This document shows positions 35,391-42,855 of a stretch of 54,086 nt of DNA, in pieces; position 1 is the stretch's first letter, and every line of letters begins with the position of its first letter. This DNA is from Alphaproteobacteria bacterium (lineage in GTDB: Bacteria; Pseudomonadota; Alphaproteobacteria; Micavibrionales; Micavibrionaceae). Made by a program: the position numbers and the translations under genes. The stretch lies in the NCBI GenBank assembly GCA_002401695.1, contig NVTV01000009.1:1-54086 (forward strand), in the 5' to 3' direction. Under the pieces are notes generated by a model that had not been told where the DNA came from, did not search any database, and worked only from the letters and a program-made list of their open reading frames with translations.

Positions 35391-36581
35391 TTATGGCTTT
35401 AGGGCGAAGGGACGTACCAGTTTAACCAGACTATCCACAAACTTTTTTTCTTCTGTTTGCGGGGGGGCATGGCCAGATTTTTCAAAGATTATTAATTGTT
35501 TGTGTGGGGCCTGAATTTTGTCGAAATAGCGGGTTGCGATAATTGTTGAGGTTTGATAGTCGAGCGCCCCCAGAAAAAAGAACATAGGCACCTTAAACTT
35601 AAACCCGATATCCTGATCAAAATTGGCTAGCCCACCTTCTTTATCTAAAAATGATCCCGTTAAGTCTCTGTGAGGATAGGGGGTGCCACCAAGTTGGGTA
35701 TCAATAAAGCCCATCCAGTCACATATTGAATAATCAGGAGATCTAAAAAAGGCTTTATAAATTTTCTCCATATAGCTGAATTGAACAGCGCCGCCATATT
35801 TCTGAAGATATTTACGCTGGGTAGAAACCTGTCGTTGTAATTCTTTTGTCCCAACGGGGACAGGTGATGGATAAGGCGCGATTGATTTAAGCCTCTTAAC
35901 CCCTTCCTTGTCATCATTTTCCGTGGCTTGTTGTAATGCAAATTCATATCCCAGCGTCTCACTTTCAATGGTGTTGGTCATCTGACCAGTACCAACATAA
36001 GCATGAAGTAGTTCAGGATTTCTTTTGGCTAAATGGGTGCCGAGCAAGGTTCCCCATGAATGGCCTAGAACGATTATCTTTTTTTTGTTTAATCGTTTTT
36101 TCAGATAGGTAATGACTTCAATCATGTCCGTGTAAAAATCTTCGAATTGGGCCGTTTTTGGATCATATTCGGGATTAGAACATCTTGTTTTTCCGGTACC
36201 ACGTTGATCCCAATGCACCATAATAAACTCTTCTTCCCATTGTGACGACATGGCATATGAGAATGGCATGGAAGCAGAGCCAGGTCCCCCATGCAGATAA
36301 AGTAGGACGGGGTTGTCTTTGTTGGTTCCCCGAATTCTAAACCATTGCTTCAGGCCATTAATTTGGAGGGATTCCGTAACGTCAATGCCGTTTGGCGTCG
36401 ATATTTTTCGGGACTTTGCCATCAAATTTTTTCGGGCAGCCATATATTTTACAAAGGAATCAATGGCAGTACGGTCAGTAAAATTATCAGCTCCATATGT
36501 TTGTTGAGAGAAATATATGCTGACCGTTCCCACGAGAAAAAAGGCTAATATATTTGTTTTTCTTGCTCTGAGATTAATCAT
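35391..36581 (-). CDS. Secreted S33 alpha/beta hydrolase, prolyl aminopeptidase-like
   Basis: A 396-residue alpha/beta hydrolase with signal peptide (to about TYGA). Oxyanion motif LHGGPG, WDQRGTG, nucleophile GHSWG, acid in LGALDYQ and His in KSGHAPP form a complete proline-iminopeptidase-type active site. These enzymes remove N-terminal Pro or act on related amides and esters. It is the last gene of a three-gene minus-strand unit, 14 bases after the first amidohydrolase, and all three products carry export signals. Confidence 0.9.
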   Translation of the reverse strand: MINLRARKTNILAFFLVGTVSIYFSQQTYGADNFTDRTAIDSFVKYMAARKNLMAKSRKISTPNGIDVTESLQINGLKQWFRIRGTNKDNPVLLYLHGGPGSASMPFSYAMSSQWEEEFIMVHWDQRGTGKTRCSNPEYDPKTAQFEDFYTDMIEVITYLKKRLNKKKIIVLGHSWGTLLGTHLAKRNPELLHAYVGTGQMTNTIESETLGYEFALQQATENDDKEGVKRLKSIAPYPSPVPVGTKELQRQVSTQRKYLQKYGGAVQFSYMEKIYKAFFRSPDYSICDWMGFIDTQLGGTPYPHRDLTGSFLDKEGGLANFDQDIGFKFKVPMFFFLGALDYQTSTIIATRYFDKIQAPHKQLIIFEKSGHAPPQTEEKKFVDSLVKLVRPFALKP

Positions 36582-36595
36582 TATATGATCTTCTG

Positions 36596-37879
36596 TTATC
36601 GGTATTTAGGGGGAATTGGGTCGTTCAGCTTGGCTGGAAAATACCGATCTCTTAACATTATCTGTCGGTTTGTCTTTGGCATGATATGGCCTTTGATGAT
36701 GACTATTTCTGCATTTGTCATTATTTCCAAGGGGTCATCACTCCATATGACAATGTCAGCATCGCGCCCCTTTTGCAGTGTGCCATAATCTTTGTCGATC
36801 CCCCATATATGTGCGGCATCAATGGATAGTGCTTTGAGGGCGGCCAGATATGGCAAACCATTAGCGACGGCAATGCCGGCTGAAATTCTTATTTTATTTG
36901 CATTATGGGTGAAGGCAGGGGTTCTCAATCCGGCAAGGCGCGGCATGCTAAATCCCATCTTTACACCAGCTTTGTGCAATAGTGTCGCCGTGTCGTGGCG
37001 GGCATTGATTGTTTCAAATAAATCCGGGAAGTTAAGAGTGGGGTCCAGAATAACGGGAATATTTGCTTGTGCCAACTGGTCTGCAACCATCCATGATTCG
37101 GCCCCCCCCATAATGATCGCTCTGATATTATAGTCTTCGGCCAATTCAATTACTTGCTGGATATCGGATGCTCTGTCCACAGTTGCCACCAAAGGAATCT
37201 CTTTGCTAAGGATATCCATGAAGACCGTTAAGTCATTAGGTATTAGTCCTTTATTCTTTTTGTTCCTGTAATTTTTTGCTCTGTCTAATAATAATTTTAA
37301 CTGTCCCCAGGCCGCCCCCCTTGTTCCCCCCGCTAACTTGGCGCCATGCTCCCCCATTTCCACAAATAGTGCGTTGCCTTTGTGCGTTATTAAACGGCCT
37401 TCTGAGCCAAGGTGGATAATAGCACCAAGTCCTGCAATCGGACTTTGGTTCGCCGAAGGAATTATGATTGATCGTGTTAACCCACCCATTCGAACAATTG
37501 GAATTACTGTTGAATTTGGATTAAAACCATAGCTTACATCAAAGATTGATCCAGCTGCCTTATCAGAGCCGCTAAAGTCATTTGTTTCGGACACAGCCAG
37601 AACTTCAGTTAACCCCAAATGGGTTGCAGATGACATGAAACCAGGCGTGATTATTTTATTTTTAGCATTGATCAAGACGGCATTTCTGGGAATTTTTATA
37701 TTCGGGCCGATTGCTTTTATTTTCTCATCCACAATCAAAATTGTGACATTCGTAAGTGGGTCATTATCAATCATGCTATAGACCTTCCCCCCTGTGATGG
37801 CGATGGTTTCTGCTTGGGAAACGAGAGAGGTCCTAATTATAATCACTAAAAATAAAGACAGGTATAACAACGACTTCAT
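36596..37879 (-). CDS. Secreted amidohydrolase paralogue lacking the HxH metal motif
   Basis: A 427-residue imidazolonepropionase-like protein with signal peptide (to SQAE). The strand-1 region reads TPGFMSSATHLG, where active relatives have PGLIDxHxHLG, so the first metal-binding His is replaced and only the second remains. The C-terminal GRDADIVIWSDDPLE block is typical of the family. Genes of this kind usually come in pairs with a complete partner, as here: its start shares one base with the partner's stop. It may be a non-catalytic subunit or use a reduced metal site. Confidence 0.82.
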   Translation of the reverse strand: MKSLLYLSLFLVIIIRTSLVSQAETIAITGGKVYSMIDNDPLTNVTILIVDEKIKAIGPNIKIPRNAVLINAKNKIITPGFMSSATHLGLTEVLAVSETNDFSGSDKAAGSIFDVSYGFNPNSTVIPIVRMGGLTRSIIIPSANQSPIAGLGAIIHLGSEGRLITHKGNALFVEMGEHGAKLAGGTRGAAWGQLKLLLDRAKNYRNKKNKGLIPNDLTVFMDILSKEIPLVATVDRASDIQQVIELAEDYNIRAIIMGGAESWMVADQLAQANIPVILDPTLNFPDLFETINARHDTATLLHKAGVKMGFSMPRLAGLRTPAFTHNANKIRISAGIAVANGLPYLAALKALSIDAAHIWGIDKDYGTLQKGRDADIVIWSDDPLEIMTNAEIVIIKGHIMPKTNRQIMLRDRYFPAKLNDPIPPKYR

Positions 37880-39246
37880 TATTTTTCTTCCCTATTTAAA
37901 TTTTGCCCAAGTTCAAAATCTGATATAGGTTGACGGTTCTTGTCGAAACGGTCAAAAGCTATCGCCCCGTCAATGAGAACCTTTTCTGCCTTGGTGTAAA
38001 CGCTGAACGGGTCGCCGGACCAGATAACCAGATCCGCATTTTTACCGGGCTCCAATGACCCGGTCTGTTCATCCAAGCCCAGAACTTTGGCAGCGTTCAA
38101 GGTTGCCCACGAGATTGCTTCGGCACGATTAATATTGAGGCCCGCATGTTTCCCGGCGGCCAGTGCGGCGGCAATTTTTTGATTGAGATATTGTCCGGTT
38201 AATGTTGAATCGGAGTGAATAACGGGACACCCTCCCGCATCATGGATAAAAGCCATGGCTTCGGGGATGGCATCATAGGCCTCCATTTTAAATCCCCACC
38301 AATCGGAGAAAAGAACCGTACAAATTTCATTTGCCGTCAGGATATCCGCTATTTTATAGGCTTCAGAAGCATGGTGGAAGGCTGTGATATGATAATCAAA
38401 CTCTTTTGAGATAGCGATCATAACAGCCATTTCTTCGGCGCGGTAGCAGTGAATCTGCACTAATATGTCTCCGTTAAGAACGCCTCTTAAATTCTCATAT
38501 GCCAAATTACGTTTGGGGGAGGGGATATCTTCTCCTTTAGCGGATATTTTTTCATAGTGGAGCCATTCATTGGCATAGTCTGTGGCCTTTATCCATTCTT
38601 CCCGCATGGCATATGCGACCCCCATTCTAGTGATAGGGCGTTTGCTTTTGCGGGACATTTTAGGATTTTCACCGCATGCCATTTTAAGGGAGTAAGGCGC
38701 GCCTGGAAATTTCATTTCTTGTATGGTGCGGGCGGATATATTCTTGATCACAACCCCAAGCCCCCCAAAGACATTATGGGAACCAGGTAAAATTTGTAGC
38801 GTAGTCACTCCTCCCGCTAATGCTAGATGAAAACCAGCGTCTTGGGTGATGGCGGAATCTTCCATGCGAACCCCAGCGGTGTTGTATGTATATGTTTCAT
38901 TAGTGTCTTTAAGGCTTGCCACATCTGGAGTGGGATAACTGCCCAAATGGGAATGAACGTCTATCAAACCAGGGGTTACCCATTTGCCTTTAGCATTAAT
39001 AATTGTGACATCAGATGAAATATCCAGATTATGACCGAGCGCTATGATTTTGCCGTTTTCAAGATAAATAGAGCCGTTCTCTATCCTTTCCCCATTACCA
39101 ATTAATATGGTTGCGTTTTCGATGAGGATATTTTGTCTCGGAAGTGGCTGATAACTACTTTGTGCTATTGCGATAGAAAAAAAGATTAGCGTGATAGGTA
39201 GTGAAAATAGGAAGCCGACTGTATAGTTTTTGAGGGGAACTATCAT
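37879..39246 (-). CDS. Secreted amidohydrolase (imidazolonepropionase-like), catalytic partner
   Basis: A 455-residue metal-dependent hydrolase with signal peptide (to AIAQS) and intact HxH motif in TPGLIDVHSHLG, further His in FHHASEA and the metal/active-site Asp region VIHSDST. The start ATG at 39246 has AGGA nine bases upstream; a TTG nine codons earlier is less likely. Members of this secreted group cleave dipeptides, cyclic imides or other amides. First gene of the amidohydrolase-S33 unit; site C lies 97 bases upstream. Confidence 0.87.
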   Translation of the reverse strand: MIVPLKNYTVGFLFSLPITLIFFSIAIAQSSYQPLPRQNILIENATILIGNGERIENGSIYLENGKIIALGHNLDISSDVTIINAKGKWVTPGLIDVHSHLGSYPTPDVASLKDTNETYTYNTAGVRMEDSAITQDAGFHLALAGGVTTLQILPGSHNVFGGLGVVIKNISARTIQEMKFPGAPYSLKMACGENPKMSRKSKRPITRMGVAYAMREEWIKATDYANEWLHYEKISAKGEDIPSPKRNLAYENLRGVLNGDILVQIHCYRAEEMAVMIAISKEFDYHITAFHHASEAYKIADILTANEICTVLFSDWWGFKMEAYDAIPEAMAFIHDAGGCPVIHSDSTLTGQYLNQKIAAALAAGKHAGLNINRAEAISWATLNAAKVLGLDEQTGSLEPGKNADLVIWSGDPFSVYTKAEKVLIDGAIAFDRFDKNRQPISDFELGQNLNREEK

Positions 39247-39342
39247 GATTGTTATCCTAAAAATATCTAACAACGCTTATTGCTAATAAGCCAAAGCTCT
39301 AAACAGGATTTTTCTTACTTAATTTTATAACATAGAATAATA

Positions 39343-39360
39343 AATAATTATAACGTTAGT
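39343..39360 (-). promoter_or_regulatory. TetR-type operator, site C
   Basis: Read on the plus strand AATAAT-TATAAC-GTTAGT (10 of 12 arm bases fit). On the minus strand, towards the amidohydrolase unit, it reads ACTAAC-GTTATA-ATTATT and contains a perfect TATAAT for a -10 box. Confidence 0.65.
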
Positions 39361-39391
39361 TTCATAAAAATTTTATTCCATGAGGTTGACT

Positions 39392-40311
39392 GGCGCTGTC
39401 AAAGGAAACTGAAGTTGGTCAAAGAGGTCTTTAATTGCAAATATATTACGCCACGAATGTACGCCATTCAGTCATAGATTCTGGACAATATTCCTTAAAT
39501 ATTTGTCTGTATACGAGGAGCCGTTCTCCATTAAAATGATTGTATATTTGTCCATGAACTGAAGTGAATTTCTGAAGGGTCTCCTCTTTTCGAAAGTCCA
39601 GCATGGTATATTCGCCCCTTCGGCTTGCGGGTTCTTGGCTTTACTCAGCTTACGCGGTGCCACTGGCACCACGGTCATCGCGAAAGCTAAGCCGACAAAC
39701 TCCTCAGTGTCGGAAAGGCAGGTGACTATTCTCAGCCCGATTATTTAATCGACCTCCGGCTTCTTGCCAGTTTTGGCAATCCAGTTCTTTCATAGCAGCT
39801 TGGTAGGACCTGAGCTTTCTGTGACGATAGCCGTTGGCCGTCCATAGCGCTTTATGAGAAATTTCAACACTTTCAGCGCGGCTTTCTTGTCGTGTCGTTT
39901 TGTTGCAATAGCGTCAAGGATGTCACTTTATGATCGTCAGCCCTCCATAAATAGTGGGTTTTACCTCTTATTTTTACGAACACTTCATCAATGTGCCACC
40001 GCCAATTTGAATATTACTTAGGATAAGATGTGCGTTTCTTTCTGATTTTGGCCGCAAGGGCAGGACCAAACCTATTCCACCACAATCTGACCGTTTTGCT
40101 GCTACGTGTTGCCCTTTGGGTCATGGGTGATATCGATTTCTCGCTCAAAGAGCAAGTCTGCTACTTGCCGAAGCGATGATGGATATTTGAGATAAAGAAG
40201 AAAAGCCAACTGGATAATTGCAGGATTAGATTTGTAATATTTAAATGAAATGTTCATTGAGCCAAAATATCAGATATGAATATTGGAACAATAAGTTAAT
40301 TTGACAGTGCC
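39392..40311 (-). mobile_element. Degenerate IS6-type insertion sequence, copy 1
   Basis: A 920-base element bounded by GGCGCTGTCAAAGG on the left and the complement of GGCACTGTCAAATT on the right: terminal repeats of IS6 type. No 8-base target duplication is visible. Inside lies a broken transposase on the minus strand. It marks the boundary between the AT-richer block to the left and the GC-richer block to the right, and with copy 2, in the same orientation, it brackets the KDPG aldolase and KDG kinase genes. Confidence 0.75.
39446..40257 (-). pseudogene. IS6-family transposase remnant, copy 1
   Basis: Pieces in several frames match the family: N-terminal MNISFKYYKSNPAIIQLAFL and SSLRQVADLL, the DEVFVKIRGK catalytic start, KLRSYQAAMKEL after a frameshift, and the C-terminal SVHGQIYNHFN and EWRTFVA. 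Several frameshifts and stops make it non-functional. It is more diverged from copies 2 and 3 than they are from each other. Confidence 0.75.
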
Positions 40312-40359
40312 TGTTTTTTTATTAAAATAAATGATTAGGAAACCTGAAGGGAAAATGGA

Positions 40360-41010
40360 TTGTCTGTGACCAAAATAAACAAGATATCGGATTTCTTCCG
40401 GAATGTGCCAATTCTGCCCATATTACAGGTGAGTAATACCGGGGATGGGGTATTAGCGGCAAAAGCCCTGAAGGCCGGGGGGATCAATATGGTTGAAGTG
40501 GTGCTGCGCACCAGGGCGGCCCTTGGGGCAATAGAAGAAATCCGGAGTGCTGTACCGGATATGATTGTCGGGGCCGGGACCATCACCACACCGGAACTGG
40601 CCTGGAATGCCAAAGCCGCCGGGGCGCAATACCTGATCAGCCCGGGGTCAACACTCCATCTCCTTGAGGCCATGTTAAAGACTGAATTACCAACTCTGCC
40701 GGCGATTGCAAACCCCAGCGATATCATCATGGTCCGGGAGTTGGGGTTTAGTGAGATGAAATTTTTCCCGGCTAATATTAATGGTGGGGTGAAGGCGCTT
40801 AAGGTTTTCGGTGAGGTGTTCCCCGAGATTAGTTTTTGCCCGACCGGCGGGGTTAATAAGGAAAATGCCAACAGCTATCTGGACATGAATAATGTGTTTG
40901 CGGTTGGGGGCTCATGGCTGCTTTCCGAGGATAATATCAGGAGCGGAAATTGGCAGGCCATTACTGGTGTCGCGAAACAGGTGGTGGAAATGTTTTCAGC
41001 TGTCAGGTGA
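40360..41010 (+). CDS. eda: KDPG aldolase
   Basis: A 216-residue class I aldolase: E46 in MVEVVLRT, R50/T51 of the phosphate grip, Schiff-base K134 in SEMKFFPAN and CPTGGV. It splits 2-keto-3-deoxy-6-phosphogluconate into pyruvate and glyceraldehyde-3-phosphate, the final step of the uronate route started by UxuB/UxuA. The TTG start has GAAGG nine bases before it; no in-frame ATG is better. It begins 49 bases after IS copy 1 and is followed by KDG kinase after eight bases. No LacI-type palindrome is seen upstream, so its control differs from uxuA. Confidence 0.93.
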   Translation: MSVTKINKISDFFRNVPILPILQVSNTGDGVLAAKALKAGGINMVEVVLRTRAALGAIEEIRSAVPDMIVGAGTITTPELAWNAKAAGAQYLISPGSTLHLLEAMLKTELPTLPAIANPSDIIMVRELGFSEMKFFPANINGGVKALKVFGEVFPEISFCPTGGVNKENANSYLDMNNVFAVGGSWLLSEDNIRSGNWQAITGVAKQVVEMFSAVR

Positions 41011-41018
41011 GGTGGGTT

Positions 41019-41984
41019 ATGAAACGTGTTGTGGCTTTTGGTGAATGTATGGTTGAATTCCGGGAAATCGGTAACCGGCAATATCAAAGCAGCTTTGCCG
41101 GTGATGTGTATAACAGTTGCGTGTATATGAGGCGTGCGCTGGATGTGGCTTTGAAGGGCGGATTTGAGGTATCCTTTATGACTGCGGTTGGTCAGGACGC
41201 CATTAGTGATGATATGGTGAAAAGCTGGCAGGAAGAAGGGCTTGATACGTCACTGGTTTTTCGAAGTGACGAGAGAACCCCGGGCCTCTATATGATTAAT
41301 ACAGATGAGGGTGGGGAGCGTTCTTTTACCTATTGGCGCACTCAGTCTGCTGCCCGGGATACCATGAAATTTCTACGCCGGAGCCCTGATCTTCCTTTAG
41401 AGGCGGATCTCTTTTATTTCTCGGGGATCAGTATGGCGATACTGGGGGATGATGATCGGGCGTTTCTTCTGGATCTTGTACGCCAGATGCGGGGCCGGGG
41501 AACGATAATCGCATTTGATCCCAATTACCGTCGTATTTTATGGCATTCTATTCAGGAAGCACGTGACTGGATTACACAATGTTATCAACTGACGGATATT
41601 GCCTTGCCCGGCCTTGAGGATGAGCAGACGCTGTTTAATCGGTCAAGCGTGGGGGATGTCATCAAGAATCTTCAATCTGCGGGGGTAGGGGAGATGGTGA
41701 TCAAAGCGGGTGAGCAGGGCATGTTTGGTCTTGACCCGGAAGGAAGATTTCACCTGCCCTTCACGGCGGCAGAAAACTGTATTGATACAACGGCAGCCGG
41801 AGACAGCTTTTGTGGCATTTATCTGTCAAATAGGCTGCAGGGCCTGAAAGCTGAAAAGTCTGTCCAGGCTGCGGCCCGTGCGGCAGCCTTTGTGGTGGGA
41901 CATCCGGGCGCTATTGTCCCCCGTGATGTTTTCGAGGGTTTTCTCAAAAGGGTTGCGCCGGAGGGCATTGTCAAAGGAAATTGA
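41019..41984 (+). CDS. kdgK: 2-keto-3-deoxygluconate kinase (PfkB family)
   Basis: A 321-residue ribokinase-family enzyme with FGECMVEF start, the sugar-binding GERSFTYWR...SAAR region and the anion-hole/catalytic DTTAAGDSFCG. It makes KDPG from KDG for the preceding aldolase. The ATG at 41019 was chosen, with GAGGTGG upstream; the frame is open further upstream inside eda. The last codons (GIVKGN and stop) lie within the left end of IS copy 2, so the natural C terminus has probably been replaced after GAIVPRDVF; the catalytic core is intact. Confidence 0.93.
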   Translation: MKRVVAFGECMVEFREIGNRQYQSSFAGDVYNSCVYMRRALDVALKGGFEVSFMTAVGQDAISDDMVKSWQEEGLDTSLVFRSDERTPGLYMINTDEGGERSFTYWRTQSAARDTMKFLRRSPDLPLEADLFYFSGISMAILGDDDRAFLLDLVRQMRGRGTIIAFDPNYRRILWHSIQEARDWITQCYQLTDIALPGLEDEQTLFNRSSVGDVIKNLQSAGVGEMVIKAGEQGMFGLDPEGRFHLPFTAAENCIDTTAAGDSFCGIYLSNRLQGLKAEKSVQAAARAAAFVVGHPGAIVPRDVFEGFLKRVAPEGIVKGN

Positions 41985-42603
41985 AATTGGTCAAAGTAGG
42001 GTTTTAAAACAAATGTCTTATGCCACGATTGTACGCCATTCAGCTATCGCAGCTGAACGAAATTCCTTAAATATATGTCTGTCTGTCTATGAGGTGTCGT
42101 TCTCCATTGGGTCTTAGATTGATAGAAAAATTTGAGCCGATTTATGGGACTTAAAGCGTTGTAATTTTCGTTCTCGTCGTCGGATGGGGACATGAGAACT
42201 TTCAGACCTTTTGTTCAGCCTGTTGGTTGTATCATGCAGGTTCTCTATTTCTAAATCTCTGAGCGCAGCACCGTAAGATCTCAATTTACTGGTAACGATC
42301 TTTGTAGGCGGGATAGCCTTATTTTGCCGTAATTTTCTGAGAAGTTTTAATGCAGCTCGTTTGTTTCTGCGCTTTTTCACCAAGACATCCAGAACGTCAT
42401 CTTCTCCATCAACGGCGCACCAGAGATACATGGGTTTTCCGCCAATCTTGACGAATACTTCATCTGGAAACCATTCAGTATGGTGTCGAGGCCTTCGTTT
42501 TTTGATGTGTCGGGCATAATCAATTCCAAACTTAAGTGCCCACCTGCGAACCATCTCATAGCTGACATCAATGCCGCGCTAGAAAAGTTAATGTGTCAAA
42601 CCC
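41964..42603 (-). mobile_element. Degenerate IS6-type insertion sequence, copy 2
   Basis: A 640-base remnant from GGCATTGTCAAAGG (left, overlapping the kdgK end) to the complement of GGGTTTGACACATTAAC (right). The left end matches copy 1 over about 27 bases with four differences; the right end matches copy 3. The part coding for the N-terminal 45 or so transposase residues is gone. No 8-base target duplication is seen. Confidence 0.75.
42018..42578 (-). pseudogene. IS6-family transposase remnant, copy 2
   Basis: Starts abruptly at RGIDVSYEMVRRW. It keeps PDEVFVKIGGKPMYLW and VPIRRRERKLQRFKS. The second catalytic Asp (VTDKLRSY in the family) is Ser here (VTSKLRSY), and in-frame stops interrupt the C-terminal part, which continues to IAEWRTIVA. 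Missing start, lost catalytic residue and stops make it dead. Confidence 0.8.
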
Positions 42604-42660
42604 AGATATTATGCTGTCTAATCTAATATTTCACTAGAAAAAAATGTTTAGAAAATTTTG

Positions 42661-42672
42661 TGTGACAAAGCC
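42661..42672. repeat. Solitary IS end
   Basis: TGTGACAAAGCC is identical to the right tip of IS copy 3 (50309-50320), but no transposase lies beside it. Probably the trace of another insertion or a deletion end. The remaining 42673-42855 stretch shows no gene beyond the receptor's leader. Confidence 0.45.
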
Positions 42673-42855
42673 TTTTTTATACATAATGCTTGGTGCTAAA
42701 AGCATGATCTATTCGTAGTTCTTTGGGACCCGAACCTAAGATTTTCTTTTCCTGATCCTTAATCTGTCACCTAATGGCGCAGTGTCTTTCCCGTAGTTTA
42801 ACGGGGGAGCATGACGCCTTCATAATAATTTGTGACAGCACCGAGGGAGGAACCC

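Noticed and set aside
39472..39678. Small minus-strand frame of 68 codons as a separate gene
   Set aside because: It lies inside IS copy 1 and overlaps the out-of-frame transposase remains; no start context and no family.
39384..40319. Target-site duplication around IS copy 1
   Set aside because: The flanking eight bases (GGTTGACT and TGTTTTTT) do not match; the same is true for copies 2 and 3.
42114..42554. Minus-strand frame of 146 codons as a working transposase
   Set aside because: Lacks the N-terminal third, has Ser in place of a catalytic Asp and ends at a premature stop.
42832..42855. Upstream GTG as start of TonB receptor 3
   Set aside because: It would place the strong GAGGGAGGA ribosome site inside the coding sequence and lengthen the signal peptide with charged residues.
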